From Gymnogyps californianus (Eukaryota > Chordata > Aves > Accipitriformes > Cathartidae), in NCBI RefSeq assembly GCF_018139145.2, contig NC_059479.1, forward strand, positions 5,084,001-5,148,000: 64,000 bases of DNA, written 5' to 3'. The notes under the pieces are model-generated. The model had not been told where the DNA came from and searched no databases. It saw nothing but the letters and a program-made list of their open reading frames with translations. The position numbers and the translations under genes are program-made. Shown in pieces: positions 12,756-25,830 of this stretch (position 1 is the first letter of the stretch; the number at the start of each line of letters is the position of its first letter).

Positions 12756-15239
12756 GTGATACATTAGTATTCCAGTAACTCAACTGTAAATAAAAATCTT
12801 GCATTTTTATTCATGCACCATCTTTCAATGGGGGACAGAAAAAAAGAAAGGCCAAATCAGAAAATTGTGCACTAACCCTTTATGTTTTTTATATAACCAA
12901 ATATACATAGTTAGCAACCCTCTCAACAATCCACAAGAGTTAAGCAGCAGACCTGGTACATGAATAATCCAAGCCTTTCTATTTGTTTTGTGTCATGGAG
13001 TAGAATCAGAAAAAGAACTTAAAATCCTTTTAAAAAAATCATTTTACATTGTTTTTTGGGGTAATTCTTTGCTAGCAAAGGAGAATGTGTTCAATAGCTT
13101 GGATGTCCTAACACATTCAGTTCATTTTGCATACTTTACTGCTGAAATGAAAATTACAATTTTTTGTTTGCACTGTATCAGTTTAAAGCATCTGTTAAGC
13201 ACTTTCAAATTAATTACACTGTACATTGATTTTTTTCAGGCATAATTATTAACCCTTGAAAAGTCTTCTAATAATCAATTTACACTTAATTAAGCTCTCT
13301 TTGACATGCCCTCTAGTATTTCAGTAGACACACTTTCTAAAAGTTACTTCCAACGTGTACGGATATCTCAACTTCTTGTTATTAGAAATCCATACTGTAT
13401 TTTTTCCAGACTGCATCACCCACATTTATAGGTCCACTTCACCAACTGATTGTGTCACTTGAGCAACAATCTGCAGGTTCAAGGGACATTATATATATTC
13501 TACTGCCTTGCAATGTGCTAGGAAACAAGTAGTTATCAGATCCAGTACAACAGCCCTGGGATTAGCAGGTTTAGCCATGACAGCCAGTGCTCTTGCATAG
13601 CCCCTAGCACAGGAACGGCTAATGCCAAGGTGGTTCTTTAAGGCAGCCACCGTGAGTGAGAATATGTGACTTTGTATGCACTTTTATTTTAAAATAAAAT
13701 TTCTTTGGCTTTAATGACAAAATCCAGGGATTAGAGTAAATACAAGTCTGCTATCCTTAATCTTTTAAGTCAACTATTATGTTATTCAGAAAACACTTTC
13801 AACGGAATTCAAACCAACCTTTAAATACAGTAAGCTCTGGTTGTAAACAGATCTGTTAGCTTCTTTGTTTGATTCTGCCTTTTGTTAACATTAAACAGAA
13901 AATGCAATTTTCTGCTATACAAGACAAGGCATGGACTCCCATGAGAAAACGGGGAAGAAGATAATGGCACCTTCTCTCAGTAAGCTTGACATAGTTTGGC
14001 TTTCTTAGTTTTACATAAAGTAGTATTACTTTATCATTAAATATTGTCTGTGCTTAAAACTGACTCTCAATTTTTTGAGAAACAAAACGGCTTTTAATGC
14101 TATTTGTTGTTATTCATTCTTAAAACTCTCACAGTACATTTCACTGCAACACAGACTGAGATCTCTCAAAGGCTAGGAGGGTGCTATTTTACTAAGCTTC
14201 ATGGTCCAGACTGGGAGATGCTAATGCAACAGTCTGTGTACAAGCAGTATCTTTTGCTAACTAGTGTTCATCACATGCTCTTTGTCCTGCAGCAGAATAA
14301 TGAAGATCAGAATAAGGAGTAAAACCACGATGGTGACACAAGACATCATAGCAGGCAAACTCTTCACAGGCTATGTAACACGGCTCTCGATTCTTGTGAT
14401 TTGTTACTTTTTGTGGTCCAGACAGATGTTTAACAAGATGATCATGGTTCAAGTCTTTCCACCTTGTGCTAGCTTAATCAAAGAGATTGTACTTCATCCA
14501 AGTATCACATTGTATAATATATAGTGTATATAAATTATGTACAACTATAATAGCATATATTAGTGTAAGTAATTGACAAATAACAAATTAGCTTGAAATT
14601 ACTTGCATGAGAAGAAGAATGTTTCCTTATGACAAACACCAAGAAACCATTCAGCTGAGGATGAAATGTGGCAGTGATGTGAGGGAGTTCAATTTTATCT
14701 GTGACCAGGTAATGTCATCTCCCTCTCCATGCTGAAGAAAAAAATCTTTGAAGTGGCTACGTTTTCTTGTATGATGTCCTGGGCTCTACTCTATGCCTAA
14801 TCTCAGAAGACTGCAGGGCAGCAGAGAGCATTGGATGCAACTATAGTCTCTGTACCAGTAAGAGAAAAGGCTGCAGCAAAAGCAGGAGAGTGGAAACACT
14901 ATTGACTGAATGCTTTCAATGACCATATGTCCTCAGCACCCTGCACAGGAGCTGCCATCGATTATTAGAGCCTGAAGGCTGGAACAGCTTTATGTCCTGA
15001 CTACTAATTTCCTGAGCCTCATGCATCCCACTCGCATACAACTATTCTGTAGGAGGGAAGCTGAGTTCTACTTGCATGCATTTTCCCCCTGTTGTGGTTT
15101 AATCCCAGTCAGAAGCTAAGCACCACACAGGCGCTCCCTTGCTCCCCGTCCCCCTCCCCCTGCTCCCGGTGGGATGGGGGGAGAATCGGGAAAGAAGGCA
15201 GAACTCGTGGGTTGAGATAAGAACAGTTTAATAACTAAA

Positions 15240-15310
15240 GTAAAATATAAAATTAACAATAATAATAATGAAATATAATAACACTAATACTACTACTAAT
15301 AATAGCAATG
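15240..15310. repeat. (AAT)n-like tract inside the LTR
   Basis: An imperfect run of aataataatg / aataatac units lies within the LTR R region. Such tracts are typical of this LTR family and vary in length between copies. Confidence 0.8.
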
Positions 15311-15440
15311 AAAAGGAATATAACAAAAAAAAAGGGGGGGGGAAGGAAAAAGAAAAAAACAGTGATGCACAATGCAATTGCTCACCACCCGCTGACTGAT
15401 GCTCGAGCAGCAATCCGCCCCTCCCGGCCAACTCCCCCCA

Positions 15441-15450
15441 GTTTATATAC
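15441..15450 (-). promoter_or_regulatory. TATA box of the solo LTR
   Basis: Minus-strand GTATATAAAC sits at the position expected for the U3 promoter. If still active it would start transcripts in the sense direction of the surrounding gene, upstream of its last exon. Activity is not shown by the sequence. Confidence 0.6.
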
Positions 15451-17410
15451 TGGGCATGACGTTCCATGGTATGGAATACCCCTTTGGCTAGTTGGGGTCA
15501 GCTGCCCCGGCTGTGCTCCCTCCCAGCTCCTTGCACACCTGCTTGCTGGCAGAGCACGGGAAACTGGAAAGTCCTTGGCTTAAGATAAGCGCTACTTAGC
15601 AACAACTAAAACATCAGCGTGTTATCAACATCATTCTCACACTACATCCAAAACCCAGCACTGTACCAGCTACTAAGAAGAGAGTTAACTCTGTCCCAGC
15701 CGAAACTAGGACACCCCCCAACACACTGCATATTTCAGAAATGCAATGACTTCCACAGGTAGACCAGGAAACTTTGCAAGCTTCTGTTACTCACACGTTA
15801 AGCTACAGTTAATGAAAACTATTCTGCATTCAGAGAGGATGGGATCTATACTGATATGGTTCTTTCGCACTGTATGAATGTGTACAGTATTTTCTACTTT
15901 TACATATACTGAAATGAGGAGCACAGCCCATCACTTTCCACTTACCCTTACCAGTTACCTGGTATTTTATCATCAGTACTTTTGATATTTGAAAATGTAG
16001 GCTACTTAACAAAACTGTTTTTTATGAAAAGGCTACAAAAGTCTTGTCAAAACACATTTGATGAATTAATTGTCATAGTGTTTTGTAAGAACAGCATCAG
16101 AAATGATGTGCAAATGGCTTTTCTGAAGATCACGTAAATCACTAAAACAGATGGAACTACACGTACTTGATAGTTATTACTATGCTTGTACTTATTATTA
16201 ATTAGCCTGTGAGTCCTGATTTTCACCACTAGGAGTTAGTATAAGAAAGAAAAAAATGAAGGCATAATTTATTAACAGCAGTGAATGAAATCAGCCACAG
16301 CCCTATCCCATTAGAAGCAGAGACACGTGGGACAACGCTTTAATGAGTAACAGCAATAGATACCCTTACTGAAGGCCTTAGTGGTCTGAAGGAAAGCACA
16401 CTGCATTGCAGTTTTATTAGCATGCTGGTTTCTTTTTGTGTATTACTGCAGAGACCAAAGAAACTGTTATTGAAGCAAAGGAAGAATTTCACCTACAAAC
16501 AGAGCTCAAGTCACTTGCAAAATCCTCTCACAAGTGTCTTTTTTCCCTTCTGAAAAATTTCCCAAGGGTTTGACAAGCCCTGCATGTCAAAAGTTGTTCC
16601 TCGCTGCAGACTGGCAATGAGGAATGTCAAAGCTAAACACCCCCAAACCCAAGAGCTGCTAACGTCTACAGAAGCTTCCTGGCCCAGGCTGCTTGTTATG
16701 CTCCCTTCACATGGCACATGTCACTCTAAATTGACTAGCAGCACAGCCGTATCAGGTTTTCCTCCTCACTTATCCCCAGTTTATTTCCCAGTGACACTGG
16801 GACACTCCTTCTGGTGACACTCCTATTGCCATTTACTTCAAATATCTCTTACCTTCTGTTGCTGAGGTACTACATGACAACTCCATCCAAATGCAGTGTC
16901 ATTGTACTTGGCATTGCAGTTAAATACACAAACAAAAAAAGCAATTTGGCCAAATTAATGTGTTCTCTTTTTGCAAGTAATAGTGGCAAACAGAGCATCC
17001 CACATAATCTCCACAGAGCTTGATCAATGATTTTAAAATTGTAGTATCGATGTCAATATCCAACTCTAAGGATACCATTTTAAGAGCTGAAGTAGCCACA
17101 GTTTCTAAGTCATTTGTATAAACCAGCAAATTATACCCTTCTATACCCATATAACGCTGCACATTTTCAAGAGTTAAACTCCAAATTCATTGTAGAGTCC
17201 TGTATGTTCAGTTATTGGTACAATTTCATTAAGAGGAATAAAATAACCAAAATAGATAGCAGGCATTTAATTTCATCTGTCATACTGGGATCACAGTTCA
17301 AAAAGTAAAATTATTTATAATGGCTTTCCAACTATATGTTTTACTTCACACTTTTAATTTGCAAATTGGCAAACCTTTGGCAAAAGTGATATTTGCAATA
17401 ACTTACTCAC

Positions 17411-17507
17411 CGGCTCTCTCTTCGTAGGGAACTTCTATACACTGGTCTCCAGAAAGAGCTTGTTCACAGAGTAAGTTTTCTCTCACAAATAACAGCTTCT
17501 CCTGAAC
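17411..17507 (-). CDS. Internal coding exon (97 nt) of the same unidentified gene
   Basis: This is the best single exon in the window. The acceptor is a textbook one (GAATTTTTTCCTCACAG) and the donor is perfect (G then GTGAGTAAGT). Only one of three frames is open: it starts in phase 0 and ends in phase 1 with a single G. The peptide starts VQEKLLFVRENLLCEQALSG and ends in DQCIEVPYEERA. It is amphipathic and charged, as in a helical scaffold or repeat protein. Its phases match the exons on both sides: the upstream exon 36579-36628 ends in phase 0, and the downstream exon 7441-7682 needs one leading base. I cannot name the family. A chance pseudo-exon is possible, but two strong sites with a unique open frame make this unlikely. 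Confidence 0.72.
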
Positions 17508-18070
17508 CTGTGAGGAAAAAATTCAGATATATGGATGTTCTTACCAAAAATTATCTTAGAATTATTTCCTTGGAAAAATTATTTTTGGCCATATTACATT
17601 CTATACCAAGACCCACCCTCCCTGTACTGCTATATTTATTTTAAAAACAACAACAACAAAAAATCCCACAACACACTGTGGTAAAATGCAAGAGTAGTGC
17701 CTTTTATTTCATTTTAATCTGAAATCTACTCTTATTGAAGATGCCTATAAAATTTAATTTGCAAACTATAACTTATATCTACAAATTTTAAAGCGGTCTA
17801 AAGAATTTTACAACAGATATAGAATTTTCTATTAAATTGCATGGGTTTTTAAAGTTTTATAGATTCCTATTCAAACTCTAGAGAAGACTATTACAAAAAT
17901 GTTAAAGGGTTTTTACATAAAAAGTGAGATTGTAGAAATTAAATTTCAGTATGTTTTTGATTCTTCAAAGACTTTCTTTTGCATATCATTTGAACATGTG
18001 CTAGTCCCTTCCAGCATAAATTCTGGTACCATGGAAAAAAAGAAAAATCTAAGGAAAACACTTTGTGGCA

Positions 18071-18074
<4 letters not shown>

Positions 18075-18105
<31 letters not shown>
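18075..18105. repeat. T31 tract
   Basis: An uninterrupted run of 31 thymines, the longest homopolymer in the window. On the minus strand it is a poly(A) in the gene's sense direction. Confidence 0.95.
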
Positions 18106-18108
<3 letters not shown>

Positions 18109-21100
18109 TACAGTGATGATCAAGGTCAGTTGGGATAAATGCTGGCTATATGGTTATACAAGTAGCTGAATTGCTGTTACAATGGAAAAGAGTTTGTTAC
18201 TACAAAGTCATAGTCAATGGAACTAAGCTTATAACTGAGATGACTTATGCTGTTATAATAGCTGAAATGAAAGAAAATTACTGTAGCACATTTGCAACAC
18301 AAAAGTACACTTTTAAGTGAACAAAACATTGATGATGACATTTTTCAGACAGTAATTTAGTGGGCTCTTTCGTTGTAGTTACGTTACTGACAATGATTTT
18401 TTAAAATACAGTAATATTTGGGGAATAAACACACAGCTACACTTTCCACACAGAGCAGAAGGAACAAAAACAAACACAGTGCAACTTCCAGAAAATCTGC
18501 ACCAGGGTCATGTAAGCACATGTCACTATTATTATAACTTCTTTTTTTTCTTTTTGTCTGGAGCAGCATTAATCCTTGCTAAGGAACTAAAGATTATCAG
18601 ACAATTTTGCTGACCATTGCTATTGCTTCTAATGTGCACATATCTACTTTAAAAATATTTAATCAGCGTAAGTTCTTTTTCTGCAACCTAATTCTATTGA
18701 GAAAATAAGAAGGTTGCACTATATCTATTCTAATCCTAGTCATTTTAACAAACATCTGTCCTGCATGATTTTTGTAGTGTAACAGCTGGCCACATACAGT
18801 TACTTTTTCAAATGTCCAGTAGAAATGAAAGCATTTACTCTCCAAAATGCACGTTCGAGTACTGTAAAATCCTGTGAAGAACAAATATTCCTGAAGCAAA
18901 TCATAGTATAACTTCTACAAGGAAGAAGATGAATGTACTTAAAAAAAACAAACAACACAGTAACCACCCCCACCCTCCCTAAACTCAGTGACAGTTTAGT
19001 ACAGCTGGAGAGAATATGCATGTTACCCGCTTTTTCAGTTAAAAGAACAGTCCATTGAAAGGCAGTCTATTGAAGTAAATAATAAATGCAGACTTCTGTT
19101 TTATTTTAAGCTAACATCTGTCAGACATGAGACATACATCATGTGTATGTACCATGTATATGCACCAACATACACAAGCTGAGATACAACACATTTAAAC
19201 ATCTATATGTATCTGTGCATGTTAATATATGTAGGTAGGTAGACATGTGTATTAGGGTAAGTTCTAAGGGTGACTCCAGAATGTTGTAGCTATAGGTGTT
19301 TAAACAAATATTGTCAAGCCTGATGAGCCTTAGAATTTACACAATCAAACTATTTTCTATACTGTAGGAAATAGCTGCTGAATAACAGTACCACAGAATT
19401 TTAAAAGAAAAAAAATTCTTTCATGTTATATTTAAAATATTACGAAAATTTTATTTTGCAGCTCACAACAAATCTTTGTTTCAGTGTTCTTCTCTGCTGT
19501 ACTCATTGCCCCCATCTTTACCTAATTGAGTCTTTTTTCTCTTTCCATCCAAGAAAGGCAGTGCTCCTTTATTTCTTCTCAAGATCTGGCAAACTTTCCA
19601 TGATAGTTATTCATTAGTTAGGCTACTTGGTGCTGTACTAAACCAGTTGATTGGATGAACAGAACTAATACTTAACGTCTCTGAGAACAGAACAGATAGT
19701 TTTTCTAAAATTCAATTTCTCGTTGATTGCAGATTAAAAAGAATTGCAGAGCTGTTGGCTTCCTCAGAAAAGAGGACTGAAGAAAAAGGACAACACCTTT
19801 TTGGGATTCACAGAAGGAAGCAGAGGTTTCCTAAGTGAAACCACGGAGAAAAGAAAACCTAAATCTCATTGAGACCAGCTACCATCATTTAGGCAGCCAA
19901 AAAAGATGACAAGTATCCTAATACTTTTTAATTTAAGAGTGAGTGGTAGTGATACTTCAAACTTTTTGAAGCAGTAGAAGAGTCTAGAAAGTTAGCCTGT
20001 TCGAAAAACTAATCTTGCATCAGTTGACTGCAGGAACTTCAGCCATTAGAAGTACACAAAATGTGGCGAGACATGATGGAACTGTGGGATGTGGCCATTC
20101 TGCAGTGCAGTTCAGCCATGCCCAGACAAGACAACTTCCTCACATCCCCAAAGATCTCTTCATCTTCAAAGATGGTATCAAGATTTCATACCCAAAAACC
20201 AACAAAGCAAACAAAAAATTGGGGCTTAGGAAAGGGTATCTCTTGGTCACTAACGTTACAAAGTTATTTAGTAGGAACCAGCAAGATTCAGAGAGGATAT
20301 GACTTGGCGTGTTCGGTCTTTCTAGAATGAAACAGGTACATCTATTAACTTCTGATCAAATCATTTAAAGGAATGAGAAATGAAGGATAAAGGAGAAGAT
20401 GTATTACATAGGATACCTTGTACAACTTTCAGAAAAAGCAATATTCACAAATTTAAAAGTTATCTGTAACTAGCAAACCTAAAGTGCATTTTCTTTCACA
20501 ACGAATGAGATGAAGAGGGCTTAAAAATGCAATTTTGCACTTTTTTAGCACTAAACAAATTATTTGGAAGGAACGACAACTTCTAAGCCTGTGAACCTGA
20601 ATACACCTGATGATACAGGGACCCTGCATACCTGCATAATACTTAAGGAGATTTTATCTTGTATATTCCAAAATTAGCTACAGGACAATTAATGAGTCCG
20701 CTGGCCTTCAACATACACTGTCCAACCAATACAAAAAAATAAATCTCCCATGAATGGTATGTGGGAGATAGTTTTAATATCGTTGATCAAGTAATTTGTC
20801 ACTAGAGGTCTAAGCCCATTCGGACTTTTTTTTCTGTCTTTTATTCTTTTTTCCCCTTACCTACAACACACTCCCAGAAGAGCTAAGACCCTCTCTGTGA
20901 TTTGAACCGCAGTCATTCATTGACAGTTCATAGGTTACTTCCCCTATTTTACTGAGATGTTGTAAAACATGAGGTGAAGTTTGCAAAAGCACTTGGATGG
21001 GAAATCTGGGTGCTTCGCATTCCTTCAAGAAACAAAGTCTGAAAGACAGTCAGTGTATGCTACCTAAAATTACCATAAATTACAAATTTAATAATAAGTT

Positions 21101-22721
21101 ACCATGTAGCAACACATTCATTTTTGTTTGGAAGAAAATCTTTTCAGAAGGAACCAGAATTATACTGAGGTGCATCCAACTGTATCACTGGAGGATAACA
21201 GACCTCCACTACGTACAAGGGCATTTGTCATATAATTACCATGTTATTCTCCGACAATTGTCACTGCAGAAGCAGCATACAACCCAATAGGTGTTCAATT
21301 GGTTTTGCCTGCATTGTCAATAGTAGGCAAAATACATCACAAATTGCCTAAATGTTCTGACAGAGAGCAATGGCAGGACAGATGTTTAGAAGAGGTTTAA
21401 AAATGACAGGAGCTGTTTCAAAAGAGAAACAGCAAAGCTCAGTTTTTAATTATTTTATGTAGCAAGCTGTTAAGACTGTTACAGGGGGAGCAGGGTGTAA
21501 ATAAAACCTTCCATTTTTAAGCCAACATAGTGTTGGCTATACATCTATAGAAAATAATCTGGCATTTGAGACTAATGCCAATTGAAAAAAGTGAAGAGAA
21601 GAAATAAAGAAAATAAGAACAAAAATCTACCTACCTTTGGGCTAGGGGCTCATATATTGCAAAAATTAAGAGTATCCAAAAATCCATGGCTGCTGTCACA
21701 CATCTGCTCAGCTTAAAACGTGAAATGAGTCAGCAATTTCAACCTAACATGTACTTATCTAGTATCCCTATCACAACCAGCACTAATTAACCTTGCAAAG
21801 AAGTAGAAGATACTAATTCAAGTGGAGTGCCATGCTAAAGCAACTCTGCTGCTTCTCCGATAGTATAGTTACAGCCTTAATTGCCTCTGTAAGCCCTAAT
21901 TGGGTGTACAGACTGAATATTCCAGGGAGAAACATCAACTTCCCTTTCCATTCAGGAACACTACTCTCAGCAAGACTTTGAAGCAGATTAGTACATATAT
22001 TTGTTCTAGTCATGATGAATACGCTTTCTCAATATTGGAAAGCCTTTTTTCTCTACAAATATTATCTAACAACATTTAGAAGCACTACATTCAACTCAGA
22101 GGTTTCTCATAAGTAGTGTATTAATTTTGGGGGGGATGGCGGCAAAGGGGATACACTTTCTAATATAACTTTCTCTTTTGTCCTGGGAGGGAGTAGCTGC
22201 AGAGCAAAAATCCCACCATTATCAGAACTGAGTCCCTCACTCCTTCCTTCAGAAGGCCCAAGCTTTGTTGCATCTCCAACATCGTCCACTCTGATAAATT
22301 TTCTCATCTTTCAAGAACTACCACAGAGAACAAGAACACATCTCCAGACTCATCTCTACACTCTGAAGAGGTAACATGGTCCCTGTTTCTCCTCTACTGC
22401 TTACATTAAAGTCGAATGTAAATTTTATGTTGTGCACCAAAATGCTGAGTCTAATAAAAGCAGCACCTGAGATCACAGATTTGTCACGTGTACAACTTCA
22501 GCTCACCCCTGCACCCTGGTGAACCTGTACACAACCTTATTTGATCGACACGTATTGCTGTGAAGCTGTCTACACGACACATCCTGTACTAGAAATACCA
22601 TCAAATGAAAATTTTAACATACATTTTTAAAATCTTGGACTCAAAACTGGTTTTGACAAGCCCGATTAATATTTATTGTTAAGCACAACAGTATAAATTA
22701 ACTGACAAGCTTTTACCATTC

Positions 22722-23139
22722 TGGGTGTACGTGCCCAGGTTTTGGTAGCAGCATGGGGCTGCAGGGGCAGCCTCTGTGAGGAGAGGCTGGGGCTGCCCCA
22801 CGCTGGACACAGCCGGCTCCAGCCAGTTCTGGCCGGCTCCGTAATGGACCCACCACAGGGCACAGCTGAGCCCAGCAGCAAAGCTGGTGGTCTGGGGGAA
22901 AGATGTTTTAGTTTTTGTCTTTGTTTCTCACCATCCATTTTTAATTGACAATAAATTACATCAATTTTCTGCAAGTTCAGTCTGTTTTGCCCGTAACGGT
23001 TATTGGTAAGTGATCTCCCTGTCTTTATCTCAACTCACGAGCTTTTTCATCTTGTCTTCTCCCCCTGTCCTGTTGAGGACGGGGAGTGAGAGAGCGGCTG
23101 GATGGGCATCTGGCAGCCAGCCACGGACAACCCACCACA
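22722..23139 (+). mobile_element. Solo LTR, shorter variant of the 49595-50585 family, plus strand
   Basis: It ends in the same signature as the complement of the 49.6-kb LTR (GGGGAGTGAGAGAGCGGCT, GGCAGCCAGCCACGG, CCCACCACA). It shares CAGGTTTTGGTAGCAG near its start and CTCCCTGTCTTTATCTCAAC in R/U5. At about 418 bp it lacks the minisatellite block of the long copy, so it is a deleted derivative or a distinct short subfamily. A CAATAAATTAC near 22948 may be its poly(A) signal. I see no clear target-site duplication, and the 5' edge is uncertain by a few bases. It lies antisense to the gene. Confidence 0.85.
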
Positions 23140-23590
23140 GAAAGACAGCAAAACTACTATAAATAAAAAGAATACTGTGCTGTTTCATGGCATCTTCTGG
23201 AACAACAGAAATTCACATTTAATCTGCTATTTTTCAGTCAAGCAAAAACTGCATGCAGTTACACACTGCTCTTCTCAGCTACCCTCACTTCTCCTCCACT
23301 GTCTGATGAGGACGCTGCTGCCAGAAAAGCCTTTAGGCTGAATTATGGGAGAGAGATTTTTCTCATTCCTACTTTTCTGATTTTTCTCTTTTCTCCCGTC
23401 TTTTTATTTTTCCTTCCAATTTTTGGAAAGACAACCTCCCTCAGGTCCCTCCTTCCTTTTTTTTTTTTACCACCTATCTTCTGATTGTTCCTTTTGTTCA
23501 ATCCATTTCATTCATACCTTCTAAACCCAACTTTTACAGGAATAAAAACCTAAAAACAAAATTCATCAACCTGAACTAACTTAGAAGTTA

Positions 23591-23670
23591 GCCCTGCTTT
23601 GAGCAGGGTATTAGACTAGCTAACCTCCAGAGGTCTCTTCTCAACCTGAATTATTCTCTGATTCTATGAT
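23591..23670 (+). mobile_element. CR1 LINE 3' tail
   Basis: The sequence GCCCTGCTTTGAGCAGGG, then TTAGACTAGCTAACCTCCAG, AGGTCTCTTCTCAACCTGAA and the terminal ATTCTCTGATTCTATGAT follow the standard 3' end of avian CR1, including its octamer-type tail. Only about 80 bp remain, as is usual for 5'-truncated CR1 copies. A TA-rich stretch follows. Confidence 0.8.
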
Positions 23671-25106
23671 ATACATATATACATACTTATGCATATACAG
23701 AGCTTCTTTTTGACTAGAGCACGTATTCCACCTCACACTGCAAAATAAATGCAGGTTCATGGCATCCCAATTTCTGCTGGCCCAGAGAATGACCTTGAAT
23801 TGTTAACATTGGTCTCTGTTGCCCACTCCCAAGCAAGACGCTCTTATTCAGGAGGATTATCAGAATCAGTAATGGCCTTTGCTCCTGCATGGATTTACAG
23901 TATTTGCAAGTATAACTTGTGCAGCATTGAGATAGACAGAGTAAACAAGACTATAACAAAGCGGCAATACCAATGAGTTCTGGTTATCAATGTCAAGCTT
24001 CAAAAGAGAAATTTCAGTGCTGAAAAGATGAAAATCTGAACAACTGGGACTAAACAGTGTTTCTCATTAGAACAGGAAAAAGTTCAAAGATGTGAAAACT
24101 TAGTTATAACGGATATGCTCTTTGCTATTTGTTTTCATGTAGTAAGTTTCTTAAGATAGTGGAAAACTAATTGCTTTCTAACATAAATAAGCACTGTGTG
24201 GCATGTTTGAGTATTCACTAAGATTTACACAAAAGCTAGAGAGAAAAAATATTGTGCCTCAGCACATAGCGTGATGGTTAGAGTCTGTCATAATGATAAA
24301 AGCTTCTAACCTTGCTGTCAGTTGATGTCTTGCTTGAGGTGGTGACTGGAGTCAAATTCAGTGGAAACCAGTAAGATTAATTCTAGAATGCACAGTTCAT
24401 TACCTCTCACAGAAAACACCATCAACAGAGTTTAATAACTTGCTTCTAACTGTTTAATTGTGATGTCTCCAATAATAATTATTGATTATGTCAAAAAAAT
24501 TACATTTTGTGTAAGACTACTGCACAACACATACAGTAACTAAGTGCCAGCTGATACTTTGCCAATTTGATTTATTAAGAGTTATGTATACACAAGTGGC
24601 AGCTAATGTGCTGGCTGCCTTCCTGCTATGCCTATTCTATCCTAGTCCCTCCCCTTCAATGTTAATCAGTGAGCAGAGCATAACAAGGAGATAATTACAC
24701 ATTGCTGCTATTTGTGCCAAGAGACTTTATGTAAATATTTTTAATACATTCAGTTACTCTTCTCTGGCTACAGGTTGCATTTTAAGGTAGAAGTTCGGAG
24801 AGACGCCCTCTTATGCTTTGTTGTTCACTATTAACTTTTTCAGACCATGTTTAAAATGATACTAAAAAATGCGCAATACACATTTTTAGAACTTATCCTT
24901 TAGTTAGCTTAAACCATATAGGAAAATTTCCTTTGTAGGCAGCAAAGTAGTGAAGATACAATAGCTAAAGGAACTTTTAATACTGAGTGACTGAAGTGAA
25001 TTAAGATATTACATTTTTTGAGGCCAAAATTTGCTCAACTATTCTGTAATTTAAAACAAGGTATATGTGAACTATGATTTTATTTTGTAAATATCCATAT
25101 GAAAAC

Positions 25107-25170
25107 ATGAGTTTTTCGTTCTTCATATAAAACTCAAAAATGAGTCTTTCATTCTTCATTCAAAAAAGCT
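25107..25170. repeat. 33-bp imperfect tandem duplication
   Basis: ATGAGTTTTTCGTTCTTCAT at 25107 and ATGAGTCTTTCATTCTTCAT at 25140 are adjacent diverged copies. Confidence 0.75.
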
Positions 25171-25549
25171 CACAAACTCTGAGAATAATGCCAAGTTCTC
25201 TCAAAGTTAGTGCTATGAAAAACTGTCAGAAAATTAGCATGTACCATTGAAAATGCAGATAAATATGACAATGAGCTTAGCAGGCATAATGTTCATTTGG
25301 AGAAGAAGCAATTAACCTAAAAAAAAAAGCATAAACAGGACACTAAAGAGTCAGGCTATTACTAGCAAAGTTGTTTCCTTTCTTCCTCATTTAAATATTA
25401 AAAATAAGTTAGGAAGCAAATTAGATTCCAGCTTACAGCTTTTAAAATTATGATAAAAATGTAGTAACTGAAAAAAAATCTCAGAATAATTCATTCTAAT
25501 TTGTGTCTACCATGAACAACAAAGTCCCTTGGAAGCAGACCTTTATATA

Positions 25550-25830
25550 AAGTCATTAGAATGTCGCTATTTCGATGGGCAAGGTTTTTAATGAACCAAT
25601 GGCAGCTCGCTGATAACAATTAGGTGAGATGAAATTAAACCATGCACACTCTTTAGAAGAGCAATGGTGCTCCTGATAACAGAGACTTAATCATTGTGTT
25701 ACCTAATCGGCCGCCTGTCTGGAATTTACTTCACTGCAGGTTGAAATTTAGTATTAAATGTCCATCAACAACAGTGTGCAAATAAAAATCATGTAAGCAA
25801 ACTGATTTAATGTCAAACTAATGAGATTGG
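25550..25830. promoter_or_regulatory. Candidate conserved non-coding element (possible enhancer)
   Basis: This stretch lacks simple repeats and splice-flanked frames but is dense in motif-like words: GATAACAATTAGG, GAAATTAAACCATG, TTAATCATTG, CCTAATCGGCCGCC, GCAAATAAAAATCATG and ACTGATTTAATG. These resemble homeodomain (TAAT), POU/octamer-like (GCAAAT) and GATA or SOX sites. The composition is typical of vertebrate developmental enhancers in large introns. Conservation cannot be seen from one sequence, so this is inference. Confidence 0.4.

Larger units (their letters stand above)
15090..15713 (-). mobile_element. Solo LTR of an avian ERVL-like endogenous retrovirus, complete
   Basis: The element is 624 bp and begins and ends with TG...CA (plus strand TGTTGTGG...AGGACA). 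It is flanked on both sides by CCCCC, which could be a 5-bp target-site duplication, although it is low complexity. On the minus strand it starts TGTCCTAGTTTCGGCTGG and carries a TATA box (GTATATAAAC at 15441-15450), an AT-rich R region with (AAT)n, the motif CTTATCTCAACCCACGAG, and the terminal GTGGTGCTTAGCTTCTGAC. This architecture is familiar from abundant bird solo LTRs. No gag, pol or env sequence flanks it, so it is a recombination product. It lies in the sense direction of the gene. Open frames at 15228-15583 belong to the LTR and are not genes. Confidence 0.95.
7683..17410 (-). other. Intron, about 9.7 kb
   Basis: This lies between exons 17411-17507 and 7441-7682 of the model. It contains one complete solo LTR (15090-15713), a 39-bp tandem duplication (9711-9781), two A18 tracts (11504-11521, 12738-12755) and an 18-bp palindrome at 13682-13699. 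I saw no other gene. Confidence 0.5.

Noticed and set aside
13682..13699. 18-bp palindrome TTTTATTTTAAAATAAAA
   Set aside because: A low-complexity A/T palindrome, common in AT-rich sequence.
15228..15583. Open frames on both strands of 79 and 91 codons
   Set aside because: They lie within the solo LTR at 15090-15713. LTRs of this kind do not encode proteins.
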